DNA of 64,000 nucleotides from Poriferisphaera corsica (GTDB lineage Bacteria; Planctomycetota; Phycisphaerae; Phycisphaerales; Phycisphaeraceae), in contig NZ_CP036425.1 in NCBI RefSeq assembly GCF_007747445.1, forward strand, positions 3,766,175 to 3,830,174, written 5' to 3'. The notes under the pieces are model-generated. The model saw only the letters and a list, made by a program, of their open reading frames with translations, was not told the DNA's origin and did not search any database. Positions 26,512 through 34,467 of the stretch are shown here, one piece after another; position 1 is the first letter of the stretch, and each line of letters begins with the position of its first letter. The translations under genes were made by a program, and so were the position numbers.

Positions 26512-27144
26512 ATGCAACGAATCGCCATGCCTCCCCAACCCCCACCCCTAAAACCTTCCCAAGTCCTCAATCTCATTCTCCTCACCCTCACGCTCATCGT
26601 CCTCCTCCTCCCGCTCGCCTTCCAATTCTCAATGCGCGAAATCCCCTGCCCGCTCTGCCTCCTCCAGCGTTTCGCCCTCCTCGGCGTCGCCCTCGGCCCA
26701 ATCCTCAACCTCCGATTCCAAACCCACCCCCGCCATTACGCCATCTCTCTATTCAGCGCTTTGTTCGGCATCACCATCGCCACACGCCAGATCCTCCTTC
26801 ACATCCTCCCCTCCACCCCAACCTTCGGCTCCCCAATCCTCTCCCTCCACTTTTATACCTGGTCATTCCTCCTCTTCACCATCATCATCCTCATCCTCGC
26901 CGTCATCTTCTTCCTCGACAACCACACCAATCCCCCCCCTCCCTCCCGCCATACTTCCCCCACACACCCCTCATCCACCACAACCATCTCCACCCCCTTC
27001 CGTACGCTCCCCCGCATCACCCAAACTCTCTTCATCGCCACCCTCCTCATCACCCTCTTCTATACCTACACCACCTATCGCATCTGCCACTTCTCCCCCT
27101 GCCCCCCATCACCTACCGAAAAATTCACCACCCCCATCGAATAA
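26512..27144 (+). CDS. DsbB-like disulfide bond formation protein
   Basis: A membrane protein of about 210 aa with a DsbB core. The first helix is followed by the redox pair in IPCPLCLLQRF (C-x2-C, then the conserved Gln-Arg). Further helices span about 60-75, 80-95 and 110-132, and a Pro/Ser/Thr-rich loop precedes a last helix ending in the pair CHFSPC. DsbB transfers electrons from DsbA to quinones. The second Cys pair lies after the final helix at the C-terminus rather than in the second periplasmic loop, which is unusual. ATG 26512 is assumed; upstream in-frame codons encode low-complexity sequence. No DsbA gene is adjacent. Confidence 0.75.
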   Translation: MQRIAMPPQPPPLKPSQVLNLILLTLTLIVLLLPLAFQFSMREIPCPLCLLQRFALLGVALGPILNLRFQTHPRHYAISLFSALFGITIATRQILLHILPSTPTFGSPILSLHFYTWSFLLFTIIILILAVIFFLDNHTNPPPPSRHTSPTHPSSTTTISTPFRTLPRITQTLFIATLLITLFYTYTTYRICHFSPCPPSPTEKFTTPIE

Positions 27145-27361
27145 CCTCTTAGTTCGCTCTGTATCCTCCCAACTTCATAACCTCAACAAGCCCCGCACCG
27201 CCGGTGCGAGGGGTGTGCTGCAAATACACCTCTAATCGCCTGCAACAAACGCGGGCTGACACCCCGCCAGCCTTTCAAATCCCGCATCACCACCCCCTCA
27301 ACAAAAAACAAAACAGCACAAGCCCCTTGTATAAACCCGCCCTCCACGCATAATAAAACCC
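27145..27361. other. C-rich intergenic region
   Basis: The 217 bases between the DsbB-like and TPR genes contain a GC-rich hairpin (around 27197-27212, GCACCG/CGGTGC) without a T tail. No gene was seen. Confidence 0.35.
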
Positions 27362-29245
27362 ATGACCACCCGAGAGCAAATACTAAAAGCCATCTTCACC
27401 GCACTTCGCGACGAATGCACCAACATCCCCGGCCTCAAAGTCGTCACTACCCTCGTCGTCGAAATCGCCTGCCTAACCCTCGACAAAGACAAGCAGCTCA
27501 ACACCTCTCTCCCCGATGACCAGTTCAAAGACTTACTCTCAAACCTCAAACTATCCGCCGAAAACACCGCCCTCGCCCACATCGAAATCAAAGCCCTCAA
27601 ATGCGCCCTCAATCAAGCCTACCAATACACCCATCAAGACCTTCGCTCATTGCAGGATTTCACCGAAGAAGAATTTCAAAACCTCCGCATCTTCACCGGC
27701 GACACCAACCAACGTGTTCGATCACTCGAAAAAAAAATTGACCTGCTTCTTGATGCTCAGCAACAATATCCAACCCCGCCAACAAGTACCACAGAAATTG
27801 GCAACATCAACGTTGCCGGCAGCCAAAACATCAATATCACCAATAATCAAAACATCACAATCAATCAAACTCCATTAAGTGATGCCTCCAAAAAATCCAT
27901 CAAACGCATCTTCCTCGACCTGCTCGGCCAGCAAGATATCCCAGAATGGCAATGGCCCGACAAACTCCAGGAAATCGCCGCCAACTACAATATAATGGTC
28001 AACCAATTAGCCGAACAGCAAGCCAACCCCAACACCGACCAGCAAACCAAACAACTCAACCAGCAAGTGACCACCGCCATCGAGCAAGGCAACCTCCATA
28101 TCGCCCAAACCACCCTCCAAAACTTCATCGAAAAAGCAAACCAAGAAACCAAAACCAAACAACTCGCCGCCGCCGACGCCCTCGACACCCTCGCCGACAC
28201 CTATGAAATCGAACTCAACTACAACGCCGCAGCCCAAGCCCTCGAACAAGCCCTCCAAATTCGCAAAACTTATCTCGATCCGGATGACCCAGAGCTAGCA
28301 CGGTCAATGAATTGTTTAGGGTATATCTACCACACACAAGGCCAATACGATAATGCACTCCCATTCTTCGAGCAGGCACTACAAATCCGCAAAAAGTTCC
28401 TCAGCAAAGACCACCCCGACACCGCAACGAGTTGCAACAACCTCGCAAGTCTCTATGACACACAAGGTCGCTACGAAGAGGCCCTCCTACTGTACGAGCA
28501 TGCGTTACAAATTTGCAAGCAATCCTTTGGTGAAGACCACCCCGACACCGCAACGAGTTGCAACAACCTCGCAAGTCTCTATGACACACAAGGTCGCTAC
28601 GAAGAGGCCCTCCTACTTTACGAGCATGCGTTACAAATTTGCAAGCAATCCTTTGGTGAAGACCACCCCGACACCGCAAATAGCATGGGCAACCTCGCCA
28701 GCTTTTATTACTCACACGGCCACTACGAAGAGGCCCTCCCGCTCTACGAGCAAGCACTACAAATCCACCAAAAATTCCTCGATAAAAATCATCCCGACAC
28801 CGCGACCAGCCTGAACAACCTCGCCAACCTTTATCAATCACAAGGCGATTATGTAAAAGCTCTCCCGCTCTACGAGCAGGCTTTAAAAATCTCCAAGAAT
28901 TCTCTCGGAAAAAATCACCCCGACACTGCAAAAAGCATGGGCAACCTCGCCAGCTTTTATTACTCACACGGCCACTACGAAGAGGCCCTCCCGCTCTACG
29001 AGCAAGCACTACAAATCCACCAAAAATTCCTCGATAAAAATCATCCCGACACCGCACAAAGCCTAAGCAATCTTGCAGTATGGTACTGCAACAAAGGCCA
29101 ATTCAAGAAAGCACTCCCGCTACTCGAACAAGCCGCCCAAATCCTCCTCAATACCCTCGGCAAAAACCACCCACAAACTCAGCAAATCATCGAAATCCTC
29201 ACCTACGTCCGCAGCCAACTCAACCAAAATCAGCCCACCACTTAA
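27362..29245 (+). CDS. TPR-repeat protein with unrecognised N-terminal helical domain
   Basis: A 627-residue protein, probably cytoplasmic (no signal peptide). Residues 1-130 form a helical domain of unknown type. Residues about 145-172 form a short Asn/Ile-rich beta segment (IGNINVAGSQNINITNNQN) of a kind often seen as a linker in large bacterial sensor proteins. Residues about 240-620 hold kinesin-light-chain-type TPRs of 42 residues with the signature DHPDTAxSxxNLAxLYxxQGxYEEAL. Two repeats are nearly identical at DNA level and two more are identical. It probably binds peptides or proteins. A role in signalling or conflict is speculation from architecture only; no effector domain was recognised. 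Confidence 0.85.
   Translation: MTTREQILKAIFTALRDECTNIPGLKVVTTLVVEIACLTLDKDKQLNTSLPDDQFKDLLSNLKLSAENTALAHIEIKALKCALNQAYQYTHQDLRSLQDFTEEEFQNLRIFTGDTNQRVRSLEKKIDLLLDAQQQYPTPPTSTTEIGNINVAGSQNINITNNQNITINQTPLSDASKKSIKRIFLDLLGQQDIPEWQWPDKLQEIAANYNIMVNQLAEQQANPNTDQQTKQLNQQVTTAIEQGNLHIAQTTLQNFIEKANQETKTKQLAAADALDTLADTYEIELNYNAAAQALEQALQIRKTYLDPDDPELARSMNCLGYIYHTQGQYDNALPFFEQALQIRKKFLSKDHPDTATSCNNLASLYDTQGRYEEALLLYEHALQICKQSFGEDHPDTATSCNNLASLYDTQGRYEEALLLYEHALQICKQSFGEDHPDTANSMGNLASFYYSHGHYEEALPLYEQALQIHQKFLDKNHPDTATSLNNLANLYQSQGDYVKALPLYEQALKISKNSLGKNHPDTAKSMGNLASFYYSHGHYEEALPLYEQALQIHQKFLDKNHPDTAQSLSNLAVWYCNKGQFKKALPLLEQAAQILLNTLGKNHPQTQQIIEILTYVRSQLNQNQPTT
28409..28660 (+). repeat. tandem 126-bp repeat inside the TPR gene
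   Basis: Two adjacent 126-base copies (28409-28534 and 28535-28660) differ by a single base (G at 28490, T at 28616) by direct reading. Each encodes one 42-residue TPR. Near-identity also at silent sites indicates a recent duplication or gene conversion. Confidence 0.95.
28682..29055 (+). repeat. second identical repeat pair inside the TPR gene
   Basis: The 122-base segment 28682-28803 recurs without difference at 28934-29055, an offset of 252 bases (two TPR units). The unit between them is divergent. This suggests a two-repeat block duplication or later gene conversion. Confidence 0.93.
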
Positions 29246-29722
29246 CCATCAACATTTCTCCTCGCAACACGCTTTACTCAAACAACAATCCCACATGCCA
29301 TGCGTGTAAAATAACGAACACACCATCCCCCCCATCTCCCCACCCAACGACACGCTTTAGTGTAACAATTCACACCACTCCACCCCCTACAATCCGCGCG
29401 CACAAAAACACATCCCGCCACAAATCACCCTCAATTCCTTACCAAAAACAACCCAAAACCCACCAAAATACTTTCACGTCTAACCATTCCTCATCATTCC
29501 CACACACTTTTTAACCTCAAAACCAACCTCGCGCCCACATCTGTGCGCAAAACCGCGCTCAGCAAATTCCTACACCGTTCATAACCCCTGATATCCAACT
29601 AAAATTTTCACACAACCAACCCCACATTTCACAATACCGCTCAAAACACATTTCAAAATCCCCTCAATTTTCGCGCGCACAAAACCGCACAACAAAACAT
29701 TTCATGCGCACAAACACAAATC
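29246..29722. other. intergenic region with GCGCGCACA-type words
   Basis: About 480 bases, A/C-rich on the plus strand, without a credible gene. It contains GCGCGCACAAAA at 29396-29407 and 29673-29684, GCGCACAAA at 29706-29714, and ATCTGTGCGCAAAACCGCGC at 29539-29558. Related words occur in reverse orientation at 61.8-62.2 kb. The words may be protein-binding sites or remnants of a dispersed repeat. Confidence 0.6.
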
Positions 29723-30520
29723 TCAATCTTCCCGCTGCCCCAAAAGCAATTCCAATCCCACATGCGCACACCTGAGCCCAAACATCCCCGTCAGCGTTGG
29801 CAAACTCCCCATCGTCCGATGTTTCAATTCACCCTTCGCATCAATATCCGCCATCCGTTCATCCTTTACCTCACTCATTAATTCATCCGACCATACGCAC
29901 CAATGTTCGCACACCCCCTCTTGCCGCCAACATCGCCCCGCTTCAACTTCTTCTCGATGCCGTTTTCGTAATTGTTTACGTAAATCCTTCGCCAGCCCGC
30001 ATCGCCGTGTTTTCTTCGCGCGGCTCACATGCACCGCATCCGAATCCCAGCGCATTGCAGCCCCCATACTCGACACCAATCGCAAACCCCGATCATAACA
30101 CTGCCACGCCAACTCGATCTTCGGCCAAAGCGAATCGATCGCATCAATGACAAGCGAGCTACCCCCAAAGTCCTTGGACACCAAATCCCCCAAAACATCA
30201 TCCGCAGTCTCGTCATTAAAAAAACAATCCATCATCTCGACATTGCACGCACGATTGATATCCAAACACCGTGTGCGCGCGACCTCGGTTTTCTTTTGAC
30301 CGATCGTGCTTTCCAGTGCGTACAACTGCCGATTCAGGTTGCTGGGCGAAACTGTGTCAAAATCCACAAGCCGAATATGCCCGATCCCCGCGCGGACGAG
30401 CGCCTCGGCGGCGAAGCTGCCAACGGCGCCAAGGCCGATCACAACGACAAAGCTGTTTTGTAATTGTTCAACCCCCTGATCGCCAATCATCCTTCTTGTT
30501 CTCGCAAAGCGATCTTCCAT
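29723..30520 (-). CDS. tcdA: tRNA threonylcarbamoyladenosine dehydratase
   Basis: A 265-residue E1-like ThiF-family enzyme (also CsdL/YgdL). The N-terminal FARTRRMIGDQGVEQLQ is typical, and the ATP-binding loop is VIGLGAVGSFAAEAL. DFDTVSPSNLNRQ and VIDAIDSLWPK give the adenylate-binding residues. It converts t6A37 in tRNAs to cyclic t6A using ATP. AAGGAG lies seven bases before the ATG. No csdA or csdE sulfur-transfer gene is adjacent, and it appears monocistronic. Confidence 0.93.
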   Translation of the reverse strand: MEDRFARTRRMIGDQGVEQLQNSFVVVIGLGAVGSFAAEALVRAGIGHIRLVDFDTVSPSNLNRQLYALESTIGQKKTEVARTRCLDINRACNVEMMDCFFNDETADDVLGDLVSKDFGGSSLVIDAIDSLWPKIELAWQCYDRGLRLVSSMGAAMRWDSDAVHVSRAKKTRRCGLAKDLRKQLRKRHREEVEAGRCWRQEGVCEHWCVWSDELMSEVKDERMADIDAKGELKHRTMGSLPTLTGMFGLRCAHVGLELLLGQRED

Positions 30521-30666
30521 ACTGAAACTCCTTCATCGGCTGCTCGCAAACCCCCTCCATATCTGTACCTACAAAGCTTAAAAGCGGTTTTCAGGCACAT
30601 AATATTGAATGTCAGCCTGACAGCAAATGTGAGCCATGTCGGGTTTGGTTAAATGGGAGTTTTGAC

Positions 30667-31140
30667 ATGATACGAAGCAATCATCCGAACATCATCCTTC
30701 ATATTGATCACAATCAAGCGAAACTGTATCACTTAAAACCAGAAGGGGATTATGAGGTGCAGGAAATTACGCCGGAGAACATGCCGGAAGATCGACCTCC
30801 ATCGTTTAAACGTAAATTCTCCATTTTGCCAACGCGGTCGGCGCAAAAGTCGCGTGGCACGAAAACACCTCGTGGGCAAATCAATCCACAATACTACAGT
30901 GAGATCGCACATGCGATACGCAACGCACCATCTGTAATTGTGCTTTCGCGTGGGAAAGGGAAATCAAATGCGGCTAATTATCTGATGAAGCATTTAAAGG
31001 CTCATCACGCAGAGATCCTGCCACGGATTATTGAAAACAAAACGATTAATCGTCCGACCACGAATCAAATGATTGCGGAGTCGCGATTAGCCTTCGAACG
31101 ACATGAAAACAATGTGAACATTGCTAAATTTAGTACATAA
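30667..31140 (+). CDS. eRF1-like 'translational machinery' family protein
   Basis: A 157-residue protein whose start (NIILHIDHNQAKLYHL) and second half (YYSEIAHAIRNAPSVIVLSR, then MKHLKAHHAEILPRII and RPTTNQMIAESRLAF) match the general pattern of bacterial proteins annotated as translational machinery proteins, which have an eRF1/Pelota domain 2-3-like fold (bacterial eRF1-like group). Such proteins are proposed to act on ribosomes, but none of the catalytic GGQ-type features is visible here. The middle (about 40-75) is basic and probably disordered. GGGAG lies seven bases before the ATG. The family assignment is from memory of the pattern, so moderately sure. Confidence 0.6.
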   Translation: MIRSNHPNIILHIDHNQAKLYHLKPEGDYEVQEITPENMPEDRPPSFKRKFSILPTRSAQKSRGTKTPRGQINPQYYSEIAHAIRNAPSVIVLSRGKGKSNAANYLMKHLKAHHAEILPRIIENKTINRPTTNQMIAESRLAFERHENNVNIAKFST

Positions 31141-31181
31141 ACTGATCTAACTGTCGCTTAGTATAGCCAGTATTGGATGCC

Positions 31182-31235
31182 AGCTTGTTGTACCTTAACA
31201 GCTTGTTGCACCTGAATGGTTTGTTGTACCTTAAT
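31182..31235. repeat. three tandem 18-bp repeats
   Basis: Units start at 31182, 31200 and 31218 (AGCTTGTTGTACCTTAAC, AGCTTGTTGCACCTGAAT, GGTTTGTTGTACCTTAAT). They share 14-16 of 18 positions pairwise. They lie just downstream of the eRF1-like gene and lead directly into the 25-bp array. Confidence 0.85.
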
Positions 31236-31404
31236 GGTTTGGCATTTACCGCGACTGGACGGCTGGCCATTTATTGCGAATGGACCACTGACCGTTTGTA
31301 GTGATTAGGCCACTGATCATTGGCAATGACTAGACCAATCGCTATTTGTGTGATTAGCTCGTTCGTTATTTGTAACGACTGGACGACTGATCATCTTAAG
31401 TTTG
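31231..31404. repeat. degenerate 25-bp tandem array
   Basis: Seven degenerate units with starts at 31231, 31256, 31281, 31306, 31331, 31355 and 31380. Most begin with TGGAC or TAGNC and carry CCATTTGT-like and GCGAC/GTGAT-like segments; one unit is 24 bases. The units have diverged too far for a CRISPR, and there are no spacers. The array separates the eRF1-like gene from the methyltransferase gene. Confidence 0.75.
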
Positions 31405-31491
31405 CGCGCGATTGATGCGCTAACAAACGGCTTGGCAATACATGTGAGCCGCGTACTTGGCAAGTTTGCGGGTTGCGATTAGTCTAGTTGC

Positions 31492-32394
31492 ATGACTGAC
31501 ACGAAGACGACAAAACGTGCGGGGAAGTATGAACCTTTTGATTGGTACCGCACACCCTTGTATTACGACATGATTTTTGATGAAGGTACGCAAGACGAAG
31601 CAGATTTTATTGAAGCAGCGGCGGAGCTTTACTGTGCGAATCGGCGGCGAGGTGCATCTGCACTGAAAATCATGGAGCCTGCGTGTGGATCGTCGCGGTT
31701 GGTGATTGAGTTGGCGAAACGTGGTCATACGTGCAGCGGGTTTGATCTTGAGCCGGGGATGATTGAGTACTCGAAAAAGTTGTTGAAGAAGCGGGGCTTG
31801 AAAGCGGATCTATCGGTGCAGGATATGACATCGTTCAAGTATCCGAGAACAAAAAAATTTGATGTGGCTCACTGCGTCGTTTCAACGTTCAAGTATTTAA
31901 TCAAGGAAGCTGATGCGCGGAAGCATTTGGAATTGGTGGCGGAGAGTTTGCGGCCAGGCGGGATTTATATTTTGGGGTTGCATCTGACACCGGAGGATCA
32001 GACGGGGAAACTGCGTGAGCGGTGGACAGCGCATCGCGGGGGAGAGCATGTGACGTGCAATATTCAGAGCTGGCCGCCGGATTACAGGAAGCGGACGGAG
32101 GCGATTCGATCACGGCTGATCGTGACGCCGCTGAAGGGATCATCACCTGCAGGGACATGTGATCCACGGTGGAAGGTGGCTGAGACGAAAGAGACGAAGT
32201 ACTACGAATCAAGCTGGACGTTTCGGACATACAACCTTAAACAGCTCAAATCGTTGATTAGGTCGGTGCCTGCGTTCGATCATTTAGCGACGTATGATTT
32301 TAATCACGATATCACGTATCCGATCGAGTTTGGGTCTCAGTTAGATAATGTACTGGTTTTGCAAAAACGTCAACCTCCGAAAGCAGAATCTTGA
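31492..32394 (+). CDS. class I SAM-dependent methyltransferase
   Basis: A 300-residue methyltransferase with a Rossmann core from about residue 55. Motif I is KIMEPACGSSRLVIELAKRG, followed by the acidic residue in GFDLEPGMIEY; motif II VQDMTSF and motif IV FDVAHCVVSTFKYL follow. LRPGGIYILGLHL is the post-IV strand. There is no signal peptide. The substrate is unknown; small-molecule methylation is as likely as macromolecular. No ribosome-binding site is evident. It follows the tandem repeat zone. Confidence 0.85.
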   Translation: MTDTKTTKRAGKYEPFDWYRTPLYYDMIFDEGTQDEADFIEAAAELYCANRRRGASALKIMEPACGSSRLVIELAKRGHTCSGFDLEPGMIEYSKKLLKKRGLKADLSVQDMTSFKYPRTKKFDVAHCVVSTFKYLIKEADARKHLELVAESLRPGGIYILGLHLTPEDQTGKLRERWTAHRGGEHVTCNIQSWPPDYRKRTEAIRSRLIVTPLKGSSPAGTCDPRWKVAETKETKYYESSWTFRTYNLKQLKSLIRSVPAFDHLATYDFNHDITYPIEFGSQLDNVLVLQKRQPPKAES

Positions 32395-32636
32395 ATCCTG
32401 TCAATTTGGACGAGAAGACAAATAACATGTGGCTTACACGGATCACAGATCCCCAGCTAGGGAAGATGTAATAAGTGGCGAGTAGGCGGTGAGATCCGGT
32501 ATCAAGTGTGATCTTGGCTAATTTTTGGTAGGCAATGTGGTTCGGAGCGTAATCGCGTGGAACACGGCTCTGCGGCTATTTCATCGGAATGAATGATGGA
32601 TTATCGTATTAAAATAGTTTTATCTTAATTTGAGAT

Positions 32637-33101
32637 TCAACTGAACGTATCAACCAAAAACCCTAAAAACAAGAAAGCCAATACTAAAAGTTGTATGCAA
32701 ATAGCGACGTAAGTTGCTACCCGCTGCCAACCCTTTCTTTTACGGTTCATCACAAATGATGGGATGATCAGAACAATCGCAATGATCGGTAAGATGGAAA
32801 CTAACAATGAACAAAACGCAAGGGCAGAAGCAGCAACTTTCCAAGGAGGCTCTACCATTTCACATAATTCATCCGGCGAATACCGATGAATATATTTTAG
32901 ATCAATATCCACATACCGACGTTTACCACAGGACGTACATTTTAACTCTGTTCTCTTTTGGACAATGAGTGGCAGAACAACTAGTAAAGTAAGGGCAGTA
33001 TCAACACTTCTAGTTTCAGCGACAATACCTTTTTCATTACATATAGGACAATCATACAGAACATCTTCACCTTGAATGGTTTCTTCTTTGACTCCAATCA
33101 T
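32637..33101 (-). CDS. zinc-ribbon membrane protein, hypothetical
   Basis: A 154-residue protein with an N-terminal zinc ribbon (DCPICNEKG at about 17-25 and KCTSCGKRRY at about 54-63) and two C-terminal transmembrane helices (about 89-118 and 129-150). A hydrophobic stretch between the Cys pairs (ALTLLVVLPLIV) could also insert. AAGGA lies seven bases before the ATG. No family was recognised. It may be regulated with the downstream DUF2585-like gene only loosely, because that gene lies upstream on the same strand. Confidence 0.7.
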   Translation of the reverse strand: MIGVKEETIQGEDVLYDCPICNEKGIVAETRSVDTALTLLVVLPLIVQKRTELKCTSCGKRRYVDIDLKYIHRYSPDELCEMVEPPWKVAASALAFCSLLVSILPIIAIVLIIPSFVMNRKRKGWQRVATYVAICIQLLVLAFLFLGFLVDTFS

Positions 33102-33130
33102 GACAGATCCTTAAAGATTAGATGATTATT

Positions 33131-33727
33131 TTAAGATCCTAGTTGCCATTGCGTGATGCTATCGATTGGATAGATGAGCATAATAACGTTGAGGGTGAGG
33201 TTGTCGCGGATGAAGTAGAGCATTGTGAGTTCAATAATGATGAAGATAGCGAGTGTCTTTTTCCAGCCCAAAATATAGGCGATCCAAAAGCCGAGGGCGC
33301 AGCAGAGTAAATCGCCGAGGGAGTTGACGACGGTATCGCCGGTGTAGCCTTGTGCGACGGTTTGGCGGTAACGGTCGATGACAATGGGTGAGTTTTCTAG
33401 TACTTCCCAAGCGGCTTCAATGGTGAGGGCTGCGAGGAAGAGCCAGCGTTTGCCGATTTTTATGCCGGGGATTTTGTTGATGGGACTAAGCGCCCAATAG
33501 AAGATAAAACCGTGAAGGACGTGGGAGAGTGAGTACCAGTCGATGAGGTGTTGTGAATTGTGGGCGGAATCGACTTCACCTCCCCAAAGACGAGGTTGGC
33601 CACATGCACACCACCAGAGTCGTCCCATGTATTTCATAGCGCCGACCATGCCGCCGACGACGAGGAGGAAGGCAAAGGCGTAGATACCCCATAGCCACAT
33701 TTTGATTGTTGTTTTGATCAAGCCCAT
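33131..33727 (-). CDS. DUF2585/UPF0314 family membrane protein
   Basis: A 198-residue multi-pass membrane protein with five or so helices. Family-specific residues are visible: WWCACGQPRLW, AHNSQHLIDWYSLSHVLHGFIFY, EAAWEVLENSPIVIDRYR and GYTGDTVVNSLGD. The conserved acidic and histidine residues at membrane borders suggest an enzyme or transporter, but the function is unknown in the literature I recall. It starts nine bases after the stop codon of the DUF1294 gene, so the two are probably cotranscribed. Confidence 0.82.
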   Translation of the reverse strand: MGLIKTTIKMWLWGIYAFAFLLVVGGMVGAMKYMGRLWWCACGQPRLWGGEVDSAHNSQHLIDWYSLSHVLHGFIFYWALSPINKIPGIKIGKRWLFLAALTIEAAWEVLENSPIVIDRYRQTVAQGYTGDTVVNSLGDLLCCALGFWIAYILGWKKTLAIFIIIELTMLYFIRDNLTLNVIMLIYPIDSITQWQLGS

Positions 33728-33736
33728 GCGAATATT

Positions 33737-34060
33737 TTACAGGAAGTGATTGGTTGCGTAAGTCAGCGCGGCGAAAAGAGCAATATAAAGTAACGCGCCA
33801 AGGATGAAGAAGAGGATGGCGCGCCATTTGAATGACCATTTGCTGGTTTTATGTCGCCAAATGAGCATACCGAGCGCGCTGCCGAGGGGGGCGAAGAGCA
33901 TATATTTGTGTAGCGTTTTTTCGTTGATGCGTTCTGAATGGGATTTGTTGGCGTCACGGATTGCGCGCCACTTGTCGTAGCCATAGGTGAGGAAAGCGAT
34001 CGTGTTTAGGGCGAATAACACGGAAGCGATTGCGATGTCTATCCATGAGTGCGTTGACAT
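33737..34060 (-). CDS. DUF1294 family membrane protein
   Basis: A 107-residue protein with an N-terminal helix, the family motif RINEKTLHKYMLFAPLGSALGMLIWRHKTSKWSF (residues about 44-77), and a C-terminal helix. DUF1294 proteins are small inner-membrane proteins of unknown function, sometimes fused to cold-shock domains; no such fusion here. It precedes the DUF2585 gene by nine bases. Confidence 0.85.
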   Translation of the reverse strand: MSTHSWIDIAIASVLFALNTIAFLTYGYDKWRAIRDANKSHSERINEKTLHKYMLFAPLGSALGMLIWRHKTSKWSFKWRAILFFILGALLYIALFAALTYATNHFL

Positions 34061-34150
34061 GCGTTAATGATAGTTGAGCCTGTAAATGGAGGATAATTGA
34101 TGTGGGCGTGGGGGCATGATTCTGCTGCGTCGTGGGTTATTTCAGCCCAC

Positions 34151-34184
34151 AAAAAAACCCATCTCTGAGAACAGAAATAGGTTT
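34151..34184 (-). terminator. terminator after tRNA-Gln
   Basis: A 13-pair stem including two G-T pairs (AAACCTATTTCTG with CAGAGATGGGTTT) and a TTCT loop, followed on the minus strand by a T run. It lies about 35 bases downstream of the tRNA gene. Confidence 0.85.
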
Positions 34185-34218
34185 CAAATTTGTGCCATGC
34201 TCCAGCGTTTGCTGGAAA

Positions 34219-34290
34219 CTGGCCCTCAGGGACTCGAACCCCGACTAAGTGGACCAGAACCACTCGTGCTACCGATTACACCAAGGGCCA
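34219..34290 (-). tRNA. tRNA-Gln (anticodon CUG)
   Basis: On the minus strand the sequence folds as a tRNA: acceptor stem TGGCCCT/AGGGCCA with discriminator G, D arm with TGTAATCGGTAGCA, anticodon arm AGTGG-TTCTGGT-CCACT, and T arm CGGGGTTCGAGTCCCTG. The anticodon CTG reads the glutamine codon CAG. There is no encoded CCA end. Confidence 0.95.
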
Positions 34291-34467
34291 AAATATCTAA
34301 ACTGCAGTGAGCGGTTTAGTTCTGATGAAACCTGCGCTAAGCAGCACATCCCGCATCAGAGTGAGATATCCTACATCTGGGCGATTACTCAGTCAAACAG
34401 AAGAAGGCATCCACAAGGTATACACCGGTGGCAAATCATGGTGCTTAAGTGTTTTGTTTGAAGCGAG

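Noticed and set aside
28401-29057. 218-aa minus-strand frame inside the TPR gene
   Set aside because: It is the antisense of a repetitive gene: its Arg/Gly/Cys-rich repeats mirror the TPR repeats of the plus strand.
27362-29245. Calling the TPR protein a defence (NLR-like) gene
   Set aside because: No NTPase or effector domain was recognised and no defence genes surround it; only the architecture hints at a sensor.
29246-29722. Origin of replication at a skew switch near 30.5 kb
   Set aside because: No DnaA-box cluster, dnaA, dnaN or partition genes nearby, and several other switches exist in the window.
31231-31404. CRISPR array
   Set aside because: Repeats are contiguous and degenerate with no spacers, and no cas gene is in the window.
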